This document shows positions 44,166 to 54,529 of a stretch of 64,000 bases of DNA, piece after piece. The notes below the pieces were generated by a model, which was not told where the DNA came from, ran no database searches, and saw nothing but the letters and a program-made list of their open reading frames with translations. The number at the start of each line of letters is the position of its first letter. The first letter of the stretch is position 1. Made by a program: the position numbers and the translations under genes. This DNA is from Cymbomonas tetramitiformis (Eukaryota > Chlorophyta > Pyramimonadophyceae > Pyramimonadales > Pyramimonadaceae): positions 24,401 to 88,400 of the forward strand of contig LGRX02035195.1 in assembly GCA_001247695.2 (NCBI GenBank), in the 5' to 3' direction.

Positions 44166-44317
44166 CTAGTCACAGCTCGCAGACGAGACGAGAGCAGACG
44201 AGAGGCCCAGTGCGCAGTGGCAGCGCATTTTATTCATTCTCGCACCCCCAACTTAGACAGTCACAGCACAGTACTGTCTCTCTCTCCCCTAATAGTAATA
44301 ATTCATAATAGAGAATA

Positions 44318-47300
44318 ATGCGACGTGCAGTTGCCGTTCCAGGCGCCAATGCACCAAGGCCGGGCGGGGCCACACGAAGTGTACAAAGCTCGCTGGCATG
44401 CGAGATAGTTAAGAAGTACCCTGGTCCTCAACAGGTCGAGCTGGCAGTCGAAGTGAACATTCCAGGTAGATGGTTCAATTCAGCAGACATGACAACAGCG
44501 GAAAAGAGCCACTTATTTAGGTGTATCGCAGTAGAGAATGCTGAGGTTCGGCAATTTGGCACCGGGCGCAACGCATCGAAGACTGAGGCTTTGCGCTTTC
44601 AGGTATGAGTGTTCTATATTCGTTCCAGGTCGTTCGTTCGTTGCACAATTCGTTCGCCTGCAGCGTACCCGCCTACGTAAAACGCAATTGCCGGCGTTGG
44701 TGCGTGCGTGTGTGGTCTGAACTCCCGCCCTCGTTGTTGTTGACATGTTGGTTGCGCATGCTTACTTCGTTTGTGCAGGTGGTCGAGGATGTTGCTGAGA
44801 ACCCTGATCACGAAGGCTATTGGATCCGACTCGATCAGTGGAACCGCTTCCGGCACGATACATACAAGGATGATCGCGACGCTGAGCTGCCATTTATTCC
44901 AGACGCCACGAGAGTATCAGAAGCCATCAACACGCAAGCATCTGCTACCGTTGAGCCCACTGCTGGAAGAGCACCGGTGTACAAACATTTCGTGCGTGCT
45001 TGTCCTGATGAACAGCATACCATTGCCAGCGGTGATAATAAAGGCAAGGTGGTTAAAGTGAGTCTGTGGAAATGTACATTGTGCGATTCCACGCGCATCT
45101 TTAAGGTCTTTTCAGGATCCACTGGTGGTTTGTTCAAACACTTGAAGCGTACGCACAAAGCTGAACACCAAGCCGCACGCATTTCCTCTACCCATAGCAA
45201 AGTGCGTGTAGAAGAAGATGGTAGCATTACTGAGCTGTATACTTTCGAAGAAGCCCTTCTACACCACGTTCGCTATGTCGAGCATGTTATTCTAGATTTG
45301 CAGCACTTTCACACCAGTCGGAGCAAGCACTTTCGGGCGTACACTGCTGAACTAGACAAACGATATGTTCCGTGCTCTCGCGACACATCTGAGAAACTGG
45401 TTTTCGTCATTCTTGGATTACTGCTGGAATTGCTTGACGCCATCATCCTCAAGACCCAAAAAGAACTCGACGATCCTTTTGCTGGGTTGCAGAGCGACAT
45501 TTGGAGTCCACGCGACAACAAGATGGCATATTCTTGCTCTCGGTTGTCCATGATCGTTGAACACGAAGGGTTTTTCTTGGATGTGTGCCCTCTTATCGAT
45601 TTCCACCGATTTCCAGAGAACCGCCACACTGGCCCTGCTCTTGCCCGGAATTTGGTCGCCATGCTATTATTGCGTAAGCTCTGCTTGGACAGCATCACCC
45701 TACCAACCTTGGATGGTGCATCCAACAACAAGAAGGCCCTAAAGATCTTGAAGAGGAAGATGAGGGTCCGTACTACTTACCCCACTTCGTCCTTTTTCTC
45801 ATTTCATGTGCGCCTTTTGTTTTGTGAGGTCCCTGCTAGTGCTAATTGATCGAGGGTTTGAACATATGTGCGCGTATGTGTGATATCATCTATTTTATTT
45901 ATGTACGTGTACTTCGGTTCCGATCCAATAAATAAAAACCGTAGCTTATCCTTTGCAGGTTTGTGGGCCTCATGACCTGCAACGCTCTGTGATGTATGGC
46001 TTGGGAAAAGCTGGTACGCTCAAGAATCCCGTGCTTTCTCGGCATATTTCACGGAATGCAAAACAGAGCCGGAGTTTCCACAGTTCGGTGTTACACTCAG
46101 AGAGACTTGAGGATGCGCAACGGGCACGAGGGGCCACGGTTATCAAGGCGGCTCTCCGCCAACATACTTGTCGCTGGAGCGGCGCACTACGCATGCTTCG
46201 CAACAATCGTCAACTAGAGGCTGATATCAAGATGGCTTTAACTGGCGATCGCTCCGGTGTGAGTGAGGAGCAACCCGCCTTCGTCGTTGCATCCACCGCC
46301 GCTGCACCCACCATCGCGGCACCCACCGCCGTTGCACCCACCGCTGCGGCCTCGGACTTAGGGTGCACAGAGGGGGATTCTAGTGCAGCAGAGTCCGCTT
46401 CAGAGAGTGATGGCGACTCCGACGAAGAGCAGATTGAGGCCAATGAGAGCGCAGGGAAGCATTTCTCTTTGCAGCACAGATGTCTTAGTGGAGCGGAGTG
46501 GAAAAAAAACAATATGATCGAAAGTTGCCTCACGCCCCCGCACGAGGTGTCTGAAGCCTTACAGGCGCATGGTGGTGTCGGCCTAGACACACAGTACATG
46601 CTATCGGCTACACTGGCGAGCACCTTGAAATCGGATGTGGTGCAAGTTGTAAGTGGAAGCGGCGAGAACGAATCATGGGACATTAAGCACGCTGATGTTC
46701 TCCCTGCGGACCTCAAACAGTTCCGCACCGAAACTGCTAAGCAGGTTGAGAAGCGTATGATGGTGCTTGACGAGGACACCTTGCTTGCGCTCAAGTTCAA
46801 CCCGTCCATCGACGTCTCCGCGAACAGTAAACTGTTCAATGATAAGCAAGGTAAGTATGAGCTTATGGAAGCTGTATATTCACGGCAGCTACGGGCGAGA
46901 GGCTTGTATCTTTTAAGGAACAACATGTTGGCCCAGCATAAGATGCCTGCCTCTACCCCTTCTGCCCTCGAGCCAGTTGTGGAAGTTCCTTCTGAGACTG
47001 GGACCGAGACTCAGGAAGCCCCGGGCTCGAACGTGGTGAGGAGGGTTAGTGGGAATAAGCGGCGCAAAGTTTCTATTTTGGAGACAGCTGCGGCCGACTT
47101 CGCTATGGTCGGCGTAGCTCCAGTGCAAGAGGAAGAACCAGATATGGAAACCGTGCTTCAGCGTAGGATTCAAGCCGAGAAGGAAGCATTCCAAGCGCAT
47201 ACCCGTGCAGCCTTACTTAGTGGCAAGTTTCATACAGAGAACGGGTTTGACCAACTCGCTTTCTTTCGCGTTCATTGTGAAGACATCCCAATTCACACTG

Positions 47301-47569
47301 CTTGTTTTCGAGCTGATTGTGCCTCCAAAAAGGCCGCTTCAGCAAACGTAGAGAGTGTGTTTAGTGCAGCCACCGCACTGCTTGCTGACTTCCACGCTGG
47401 TTCATTGAGTGCGAGGATGCTATCAGCGTACATGATCATTCGCACCAACTGGGTGTATCCCTTTCTGCGTCCGAGTGTAGAATCAGTTGCGAAGAAATAT
47501 TTACAGTTGCATGGAAAAGCTGCACCTGAAGATAGTGACAGTGGTGAGAGTGAGAATGATGAAAATTGA
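44318..47569 (+). CDS. hAT transposase, three exons
   Basis: Exon 1 44318-44602 (donor CAG|GTATGAGT), exon 2 44779-45765 (acceptor TTTGTGCAG; donor AGG|GTCCGT), exon 3 45959-47569 (acceptor CTTTGCAG). All junctions are phase 0 and give 960 residues. A BED-type zinc finger in exon 2 has C194, C197, H216 and H221 (WKCTLCDSTR, then LFKHLKRTHKAEH). The C-terminal hAT dimerisation domain is SKKAASANVESVFSAATALL then SLSARMLSAYMIIRTNWVYP. Exon 3 also has a low-complexity Ala/Pro/Thr stretch and an acidic region. The transposase cuts and pastes DNA bearing the element's termini, using the BED finger for DNA binding. No in-frame stop was seen. The weakest call is the exon 2 donor. Confidence 0.8.
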
Positions 47570-48637
47570 ACACAGATAAGTAATAGTGAGTCGACTTTAG
47601 TGTCTCTCCTGTGTTATGAGTTGATAGTGACTCAGATCAATGTGCCCAAAACTCTAAATGGTAAGACAAGGATAATTCATGTTTCAAATATATTTGATTG
47701 AATTTTGGTTGCAACTTTAGTTTAGTAAGTTTTGTATGGCATAATTATGTTTAATCGATGCTTAGTGGATTTGTGATATGCATCGTTGAAAAGTGAAATT
47801 CCGTCTATGTAAATTGAAATCGTGCGTACATGTAAATTGAAATTCCGCATGCGTGTAAACTGACAATCCGTCTACGTACATATTCAACCTACTACATGTA
47901 AGCTGAAATTCCGCCTACTTACAAACATGGATCGATGCATTCGTTGGGTCGTGCATTCCAGTGCAAATGGTTCGGTAATCGGTATCCGCGATCGATACAT
48001 CGATTAGAGTTAAGCTATAAAATCGATATCTTTGCGCGTGGCAGGCCGCTTTAGGCAAGTGATGGCTTATTGAGTTTATGAGATGTCTCGTTGCAATTTC
48101 CGGGCCGCGGGTTGCCCTCATTGGAATCGGGGATCGATGCATTGGTAGGGATACCGAACCATTTCAGCGCGCAAATGTTTCGGCATCGATTGATGAGGGT
48201 TGTCACTGGGGCATGTGACTGGGGCATGCGATTGGGGTATGTGATCGGGGCATGTGACTGGGGCATGCCACTGGGGCATGCCACTGGGGCATGTCACTGG
48301 GGTAGCTCACGGGGGCATGTCACTGGGGCAGCTCACTGGGGCATGTCTGGATGTCACTGAGGCGTTAAAGGCCATCGGGATCCGTTTGGACCCGTTTCAA
48401 GCGGAGCCGGGAAAGAATCAGGCTCCGCCATGGCCCGTCCCCGGCGGAGCCGGAAAAAATCAGGCTCCGCCGTGATCCGTCCCCGGCGGAGCCGGGAAAA
48501 TCCCAGCATCCGTAGTGATCCGTCCCCGTCGGATCTCGAAAAATCGCAGGCTCCGCATTGACCCGTCCCCGGGGATCCTTTGCAGCCTCAGGCTCCGACG
48601 GAGACGGATTGGACCCGTTGTCGGCACTGTGTACAAT

Positions 48638-49100
48638 ATGAGGGGCCTGCCATAATCGATTGGCCTCGGACATCTCCCAGCACAGAGCGAGTCCTTCAGG
48701 TCCTGGAGCGCCTGGTCCTGCTCCTTCCCCCAAGCTCCCTTGATATCTGTGATCTCTTTCTTGAGCAAGTCGTTGAGGGGGCGCGCCATCTCAGAATAAT
48801 TTGGTCCCCCTGGCTCACCCACCAGGCCCTTATAGTAGTTCAGCATGCCCAGAATAGAGCGGAGCCCAGTCTTGTCCTGAGGCATCGGGAGGTCCTGGAT
48901 GGCCTTGCACTTTGCCTCCTGCGCACCAATAGAGTTGTGCCCAATGCGGTCGGTAGCCCAAAAAGTCCACAGTGGCTGCCCCAAAGGTGTTCTTGCCTGC
49001 GTGCAGCCTTATGCCAGCGTCTCCTAAGCCTAAACGTGCGCAGCACCTCCTCGACATCCTTCAGATGCTGCTCAGGCGTGGAATCCGTGTAGACCACAGA
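48638..49100 (-). pseudogene. Gypsy RT thumb/connection region, frameshifted
   Basis: After YVDD the frame breaks near 49095 by an apparent insertion (DDIV, then TDSTPEQHLKDVEEVLRTF), again near 49020 (DAGIRLHAGKNTFGAATVDF), and again near 48955 (GHNSIGAQEAKCKAIQDLP). The next segment is LRSILGMLNYYKGLVGEPGG and RPLILYT, ending at the hAT target site. These are the standard Gypsy blocks between the RT palm and RNase H. Three shifts in 150 bases mean the element cannot make full-length polymerase from this copy. Confidence 0.75.
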
Positions 49101-50118
49101 CTATGTCATCGACGTACGCCACCGTGCAATGTTGCAGGTGACGTAGCTCGTAGTCCATGATCCTCACAAATGCAGACGTTGCTCCAGCAGCCCCGAAAGG
49201 CATCGAGGTGTACTGGTACAACTGGCTCTTCCACCAAAACGCCGTCTTACTCCTGTCCTCTTCTGTGGCCATAGGAATCTGGTGGAAGGCTTTGGTGGCA
49301 TCCAGCGTCGTCTTGAACCTCGCCTTCGCCACCTTCTGGTAAAGCTCCTCTGGTCGATGCGGCAAGGTATTGTCCTTGAGAGAGTGTCGGTTGATGCCTC
49401 TGAGATCTACGCAGAAGCGTGTCTGGGTCCACAAACCAGTCTCGTGATCCTTCTTACCAGCCACAACGACGTTGCTTGCATGCCTGCAATGCTTGGCTGC
49501 GGGCTCTATGAAGCCATACTCCAGCAACTCCTTGCAGTGAATGTCAATGATCTCCTGCTCGCCCGGGCTGTACTTCCTCGGCCTCTGGTAGACAGCCTTG
49601 GACTCGTCCTTGAACGGGATGGAGAACGTGTTGTGCTCCGCCTTGCCCTTGTAGCCTGTCAGGTCGTGAGGGGTGTTGACGAAGTTGCCCTTGCATCTGC
49701 GAAGAACAGCTCGCATCTCCTCCCAATGTTCCTCCTTGAAGTCAGGATGGCCTCCAAACGTGGCGTTGAGCTCTGTGTCGAGCCACGCTGCCTCGTCCTT
49801 GGTCACAGTCGTCTTGCCCAGAGGCTGAAGCTCGTCCAACACGGTGTACGGCAAGATCTCATCCTGCTCTGCGACGTTGGCCTCCCAGCCCGGCTCCCAC
49901 TGCCTTGACGACTGCTGAGCCTCCCAGGAAGTGCAAGGCGATGCACCCCAGGCAAACCGTGTGGATGGCATGGCACCATGTGCAGGCATACCCTCTGCCA
50001 GCTTGCCGGCGACCCACAAAATCCCGCACAATAGCAGAAAAAATCGCAAAATTCTGTTGAACCGCACCGCGGCTATACCGGCGGGTTCGAAGCGAACAAG
50101 CACGCCATCATTCTCCAC
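49072..50118 (-). CDS. Gypsy reverse transcriptase domain
   Basis: A 348-residue frame. The RT blocks run in order: YSPGEQEIIDIHCKELLEYG with FIEPA, TRFCVDLRGINRHSLKD, ARFKTTLDATKAFHQIPM, KTAFWWKSQLYQYTSMPFGA and the catalytic VAYVDDIV. A hydrophobic segment, ILRFFLLLCGILWVAGKL, lies near residues 20-40, ahead of the RT fold. It belongs to a longer TM-containing spacer upstream. No protease DTG/DSG motif was found. The first ATG is a convenience start, since the real product is a polyprotein. Confidence 0.85.
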   Translation of the reverse strand: MENDGVLVRFEPAGIAAVRFNRILRFFLLLCGILWVAGKLAEGMPAHGAMPSTRFAWGASPCTSWEAQQSSRQWEPGWEANVAEQDEILPYTVLDELQPLGKTTVTKDEAAWLDTELNATFGGHPDFKEEHWEEMRAVLRRCKGNFVNTPHDLTGYKGKAEHNTFSIPFKDESKAVYQRPRKYSPGEQEIIDIHCKELLEYGFIEPAAKHCRHASNVVVAGKKDHETGLWTQTRFCVDLRGINRHSLKDNTLPHRPEELYQKVAKARFKTTLDATKAFHQIPMATEEDRSKTAFWWKSQLYQYTSMPFGAAGATSAFVRIMDYELRHLQHCTVAYVDDIVCGLHGFHA

Positions 50119-51316
50119 CCCCCCCGTGCGTTAAACGAGAACTCCCACCAGCGGCAGCAAAGACCACTAGCGTGAAGACGAACGTCAAGCAGGCGGCCTG
50201 CGCGACGCGGTGCAGCCTAAGATTGCGCCGAAGCTGCGCCCAGCGTGCCGCAAAACGAGGCTTATCAAGCCTGACGGGCAAAGTGGGCAGGGACACGCGC
50301 CCCAGTAAGAAGACTTGGGAACAGCGCAAGGACGGGACAGTCCACCCCTGACCAAACTGGCTGCCATGTACGCCCAGAGGGAAGTCGGCAGCATGAGAAG
50401 CACGGCGCGCAACGTCGTCAGAATGAAGACCAACACAGATCCAAAGCCAGGCGAGGATCATAAGGAGCATGGCCTCAACACTGCGTAACCAGCAAGCTAG
50501 GGAAATAACCACCCCCCTGAGGGGCACCACCGTTCAATCACTTGTATTAACGTGGCGTATGCCGGCATAGACACCTGTGGTGTGCACGAAGAGGAGCCCA
50601 GCGTACAAAACGACGGCGAGGGCCCACAACACCCAAATGTCATAGCACTCACGGCGGGGATAGCGTCGAGCAAGTGACCACCATGTCTGAAGTGAGCCCC
50701 AGCATGAGGCGACGCAGCGTCACCACCAATTCTGGAAAGGGCATTGCATCAGATGCCAGCTCAATGCCTCCAGCATTGCCCAAATAGCAACTACGGGCAC
50801 GGGAACTTGCCCCAGGCACCGCCAAACCACTGCACTGCCGGCAAGCGTCAAGAACGCCCGCAGGACACCCGGCCTCATGCGGACTGCCTGTGCCGGCAGC
50901 CCACGGCCACAGCGATGTTTGCTCAGAAGGGTCGCCCTCCCGCTGCATCCGGGAGACCCTTCTGAAAACGCGCACGGGCTTCTCGCGTGTGGTTCTCAAA
51001 CGCTTCAGCTGACTCCATCTGCTCTGTCACAGCGGCTGTTTGCGTGTGGTTCTCGAACTCCATCTCAGGACCCATGCGCTCTGTCACAGCACTGCACGTG
51101 CTTACAGAGGCAGGGGAAGCTGGGCACTGTGAGGTGAGGTTGGCTCTCGGCCGGGGTGCTCCCTGCCAGGGCACGACGCGGGAAGACGCCCCATTGCGGC
51201 CAGCGGAAGGAGCAGATGCGGGAACACCAGCGCTCGTTCTCAATCCATGCACAAACGTACTGCCAGCTGGCTGGCAACGAGAATGCATTGGGTGATCGTC
51301 GTCCTCATCCATGTGT
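50119..51316 (-). other. Gypsy spacer between ORF1 and RT; hydrophobic segments, no protease seen
   Basis: The frame at 50530-50108 encodes two hydrophobic segments (VEAMLLMILAWLWICVGL and VAQAACLTFVFTLVVFAAA). Further upstream the coding frame is unclear. A 63-bp tandem duplication (TGTGGTTCTC...CTCTGTCACAGC) lies at 50981-51095. A C-run at 50120-50126 may cause a frameshift into the RT frame. Confidence 0.4.
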
Positions 51317-52279
51317 TCAGGCCTCTCCGCCACTTGAGCTCGAAGTGTGTATGGCCTTGTCGCAGAAGGCGGGAAAAGGCGCCTTTCCAAAAGCTCCAGC
51401 GCCGGACGCACCCACGGAGCGGCCTTCATTCACACTCTGCACATACCTCACTTGTGTGAACTTGCGATTCTCATTCACGAGATATGCATCCGTGAACTGA
51501 GTGCGCCCAGATATCACCCGCTCGTGGTCCTCGAAGATGTAGTAGACCGGCTTGGCACTCGGGTTCTCCTTGCAGCAGAGCACGTGCGCGGACCGATGCG
51601 TCAAGTATGCGCACAGTGTCCCCACACAGATGCGCGCTAGTTGACCTTCACCGCCGAACTGTACCAAATCGGCATAGGCCAACGCAACCGCCTCCAGCAA
51701 GCTGGAGGATCTGGTCTGACCCCCCAGAGGAAGATGCCAGCCATACTGCGCGCAGGCAGTCGTTTTGTTGTGCCGTCTCACTACGCTGCTGGAGACCTCG
51801 CGAAGGCTGTTACGGCCTCGCCCTGCATAGCACGCGCCCAGCTGAAACATGACAGGGCGATCAAGCATGTTGTCCACGACATACTTCACCATGAATACAG
51901 TGATGTTGCTGTGGGACTTCAAATCCTCCACCTGAGCAGCAGTCAGAAAAATATGCGATGACTGGTTGGATGCTCCCTCCACCCTCGTGGCGGCTTCGAC
52001 AGCCTGCCAATCCGAACCCACAGAGGCTGGGGAGGGAGGTGCCCCCGTCGGAGATGGGGACAGAGGCGGCGTCTGAACTGGGGATCGAACGTACGGCGGG
52101 GAGTGAGGTGGCCCCGTCGGAGATGGGGACTGAACGCCGTCTCTGTCTGAATTCGCCCATGTTCCTGCGTTGGAGGCAGGAGATGAGGATGGCGACATGC
52201 GTGGTAGCGACTTCAACAGCTCATCAAGTGCTGAGCGCGCCTGAACGGGTGACCTGGCTCGAGATGGGCCAGCGACCGT

Positions 52280-52781
52280 ACAGTAAGAGTCAACCAATAA
52301 GAGAAAGCTACGTTAAGAAACCAGCCAGCTTTTTGGGTGGGGGGGGGGTCACAAGTTTAGGAGAAAAGCTGGCTGGTTTTAAAAGTTAAGAGATTGGCAA
52401 AAATAAGAAATATGGAGGCTGGCTAGACCCCAGGACATTTTCTTAAAATATAGCAAAATAAGTACGGCTTTGATGTTAGAAAAGTCATCTTGTGCGAGTA
52501 GACCTTCCCTAACATCACTAATAAGTTACCGCAATTGTGAACGTGTCGCGTCGTCCATCACGGTAGTGGGCGGTTTTTTCGAAGTGAGGATGTGCTGCGA
52601 ATCCAATACGAGAAAAACTGATTTTTCACTCTTAAGGATGAGAAAAGCTAGCTGGCAAAATAAGCGGTTTTCTCTTATTTCGTCGGCTCTCTTAGGTACC
52701 GAAGCTGGGGGGGGTCACAAGTTTAGGAGAAAAGCTGGCTGACCCCGAAATCTCTGTTTTCTTATTGGTTGACTCTTACTG
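52280..52781. mobile_element. Tc1/mariner-like MITE, 502 bp, TA TSD
   Basis: The terminal inverted repeats start CAGTAAGAGTCAACCAATAA at 52280 and end in the complement at 52781. TA flanks both sides (52278-52279, 52782-52783). CAGT termini next to TA are characteristic of Tc1/mariner elements. A 29-bp direct repeat (GGTCACAAGTTTAGGAGAAA on) lies inside near both ends. It is non-coding. Confidence 0.8.
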
Positions 52782-53638
52782 TATGCGAGGGTCCTGCCGC
52801 TGCGGCAGGCGCGGGTGGTGGTGGCGACCCACGAATATCGTCTGCCATGACGTCAGTGCTGGAAGTAGGGGATGGTGTTGGTGACCCCCTTGGCGCTTCG
52901 CGTGGTGGCGACCTTGACAACGCCAACCTCTCACGATCAAGAGACCTGGCTCGAGATGGGCCAGCGGTCACGCGAGAGGGTCCTGCCCCTGCGGCAGGCG
53001 CGGACGGCGATGGCGCTCGACGCTTGGCCTGTGGCGGCGGTGGTCTGCGCATTGCATCAGCTCTGATCGCGGCGAGCCCTGACTCCCTCGTGCCAGCACA
53101 CTTGAGCATCTTTCTGCCTTCCCCCAAGTGTAGGTACTCTTGCGCAGATGCGTTGTCGGCAAATACCCTGCCACCCCTCCGAGGCCATCTTCTACTGGGT
53201 AGAACTTGGAGTTGGGCTCCAGCTGGACCAGCTCCAAGGGTAGCCGATCTTGGCCATTCCTCCGCCACGATTCGTAGATACCCTCCCTGAGCTGCTCCAT
53301 GTATGTCCACTGGCTGGAGGTTCCTGAGTAACCGATACTCCCACACGCCAGCGTGCTCGTACCAGTGAGGGAACCGAAGCTCCTGCAGCAGCTCCTCGCT
53401 GTTGTACACTGACGCGTGGTCCAGTGTGGATTGCATCAGGTCGATGTACTGAGCGGCCGTGTCGGGCTGAACGCAGAAGACTCGCTTCTTCAAATCCCAC
53501 ATGAGGGTCCCGGTGACCTCACCACTGGGATACTTCTGCAGCGCCTGGACCTTGTTCTGCAGCATCGTCAGTCTGCTGGTGTCGAGCATCAGACCATCTC
53601 GGGGGTAAACGACGTTCCACTTGTTGGACGGTATGTGA

Positions 53639-53749
53639 CTACATAAGAGGCGTGTCCAGGGGGCATCACCTCTATATTCACCGGTATCCTCTGTACTCCT
53701 CTTGATATTTCCCGGTATTTCCCAGTATTTGCGGACGCCTCTTATGTAG
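53639..53749. mobile_element. 111-bp mini-element, 3-bp duplication TGA
   Basis: CTACATAAGAGGCGT (53639-53653) and its exact complement (53735-53749) bound the insert, with TGA on both sides (53636-53638, 53750-53752). Insert plus duplication is 114 bp, exactly 38 codons, so the host frame remains open. The superfamily is uncertain; a 3-bp duplication suits PIF/Harbinger, although TGA is not the usual TWA. Confidence 0.6.
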
Positions 53750-53907
53750 TGAGCACACCTGGTCATCTCCGGCACGCACCACTGGTCACCTACTGTTATT
53801 CTGCGTTGGTCCTTACTGTGGATTTGCATGGGTCTTGCAGGTGTCATGCAGATGTCCCCTTATAAATAAAATCTTTTGCGTCTTTGCCCGAAAATGTGAC
53901 GAAAATG

Positions 53908-54445
53908 AAAAAGGTGGCAGATTGGGTCATATTCATATTATCTTATATATATCCATAATATGACCCAAAGTGCCACCTTTTTGATTCATCTGATTTTTCA
54001 CCGCGTTCACACGCTGTTTTGTATCAGAAATTTGTGAAATATATTTTAGATTTTCTGAATTTGAAAAGGTGGCAGATTGGGTCATATTCATATTATCTTA
54101 TATATATCCATAATATGACCCAAAGTGCCACCTTTTGATTTTGTTGTGATTCATCTGATTTTTCGCCGCGATGGGCACGCTGTTTTGTATCAGAATTATT
54201 GGAATTATATTTTAGATTTTCTGAATTTGAAAAGGTGGCAGATTAGGTCATATTACGGACTATATATAGATAATGGAAATATGACCTAAAGTGCCACCTT
54301 TTGATTTTGCTTGTTCGCCGCGATGGGCACGCTGTTTTGTATCATTTATGTATTTTAGATTTTCTGAATTTAAAAAGGTGGCAGATTGGGTCATATTATG
54401 GATATATATAAGATAATATGAATATGACCCATTCTGCCACCTTTT
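53908..54445. repeat. Four palindromes in tandem units of 142-166 bp (viral palindrome copies 1-4)
   Basis: Palindromes lie at 53908-53982, 54064-54136, 54230-54302 and 54372-54445. The arms read GGTGGCAGATTGGGTCATAT and near complement around an AT-rich spacer with TATATATA. Between them a common linker recurs (GCACGCTGTTTTGTATCA, then TTTTAGATTTTCTGAATTT). In copy 3 both arms carry the same matched change (TTAGGTCA with TGACCTAA), which preserves pairing. In copies 1-2 the spacer is the exact reverse complement of that in copies 4 and 6. The array lies between the Gypsy junction and the 3' end of the polymerase gene. Confidence 0.9.
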
Positions 54446-54529
54446 GATTTCGCTGTTATGAATCGCGGTTCTATCCATGGGGTATCACCCAGGTTATTTA
54501 CGGGAAATATTTTTATTGTTCACCGCAAA

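Larger units (their letters stand above)
43852..48629 (+). mobile_element. Complete hAT transposon (4778 bp), TSD TGTACAAT
   Basis: The 19-bp perfect terminal inverted repeats CAGTGCCGACAACGGGTCC (43852-43870) and its complement (48611-48629) are flanked by TGTACAAT (43844-43851 and 48630-48637). A plus-strand transposase gene fills the centre. Excision would rejoin Gypsy codons ILYT and DWS, so the element sits just before the first catalytic Asp of RNase H. Intact termini, duplication and coding frame suggest a recent and possibly autonomous copy. A short tandem array, ACTGGGGCATGTC, lies at 48206-48360. Confidence 0.92.
39849..53847 (-). mobile_element. Large Ty3/Gypsy LTR retrotransposon with methyltransferase domains, 5' end missing
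   Basis: The order on the minus strand is ORF1 (53847-51317), a TM-containing spacer, RT (50118-49072), connection (to 48638), RNase H and a C5-methyltransferase half domain (43843-42613), integrase and PHD finger (42616-40718), a second methyltransferase-like domain (40725-40069) and the 3' LTR (40068-39849). RT-RH-integrase order is diagnostic of Ty3/Gypsy. Removing the nested hAT and two MITEs leaves about 8.6 kb. Several one-to-four-base frameshifts show decay or sequencing error. No 5' LTR exists upstream of 53847, where AT-rich viral DNA begins, so the 5' end was lost or displaced. Confidence 0.85.
51317..53847 (-). pseudogene. Gypsy ORF1 (gag position), split by two MITEs
   Basis: The two frames 53847-52762 and 52297-51317 join in frame as GPSHTVAGPSRARSPVQ once the MITE at 52280-52781 and one TA are removed. 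Excising the smaller insert at 53639-53749 joins MTRCAHIPSNKWNV. The restored ORF would be about 640 residues: an N-terminal globular region (LMWDLKKRVFCVQPDTAAQY), a Ser/Pro/Arg-rich linker with repeated GPSRARS, and a second globular region (MVKYVVDNMLDRPVMFQLGA; PVYYIFEDHERVISGRTQF). No zinc knuckle was seen. Position suggests gag, but the family is not recognised and another role is possible. Confidence 0.55.
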
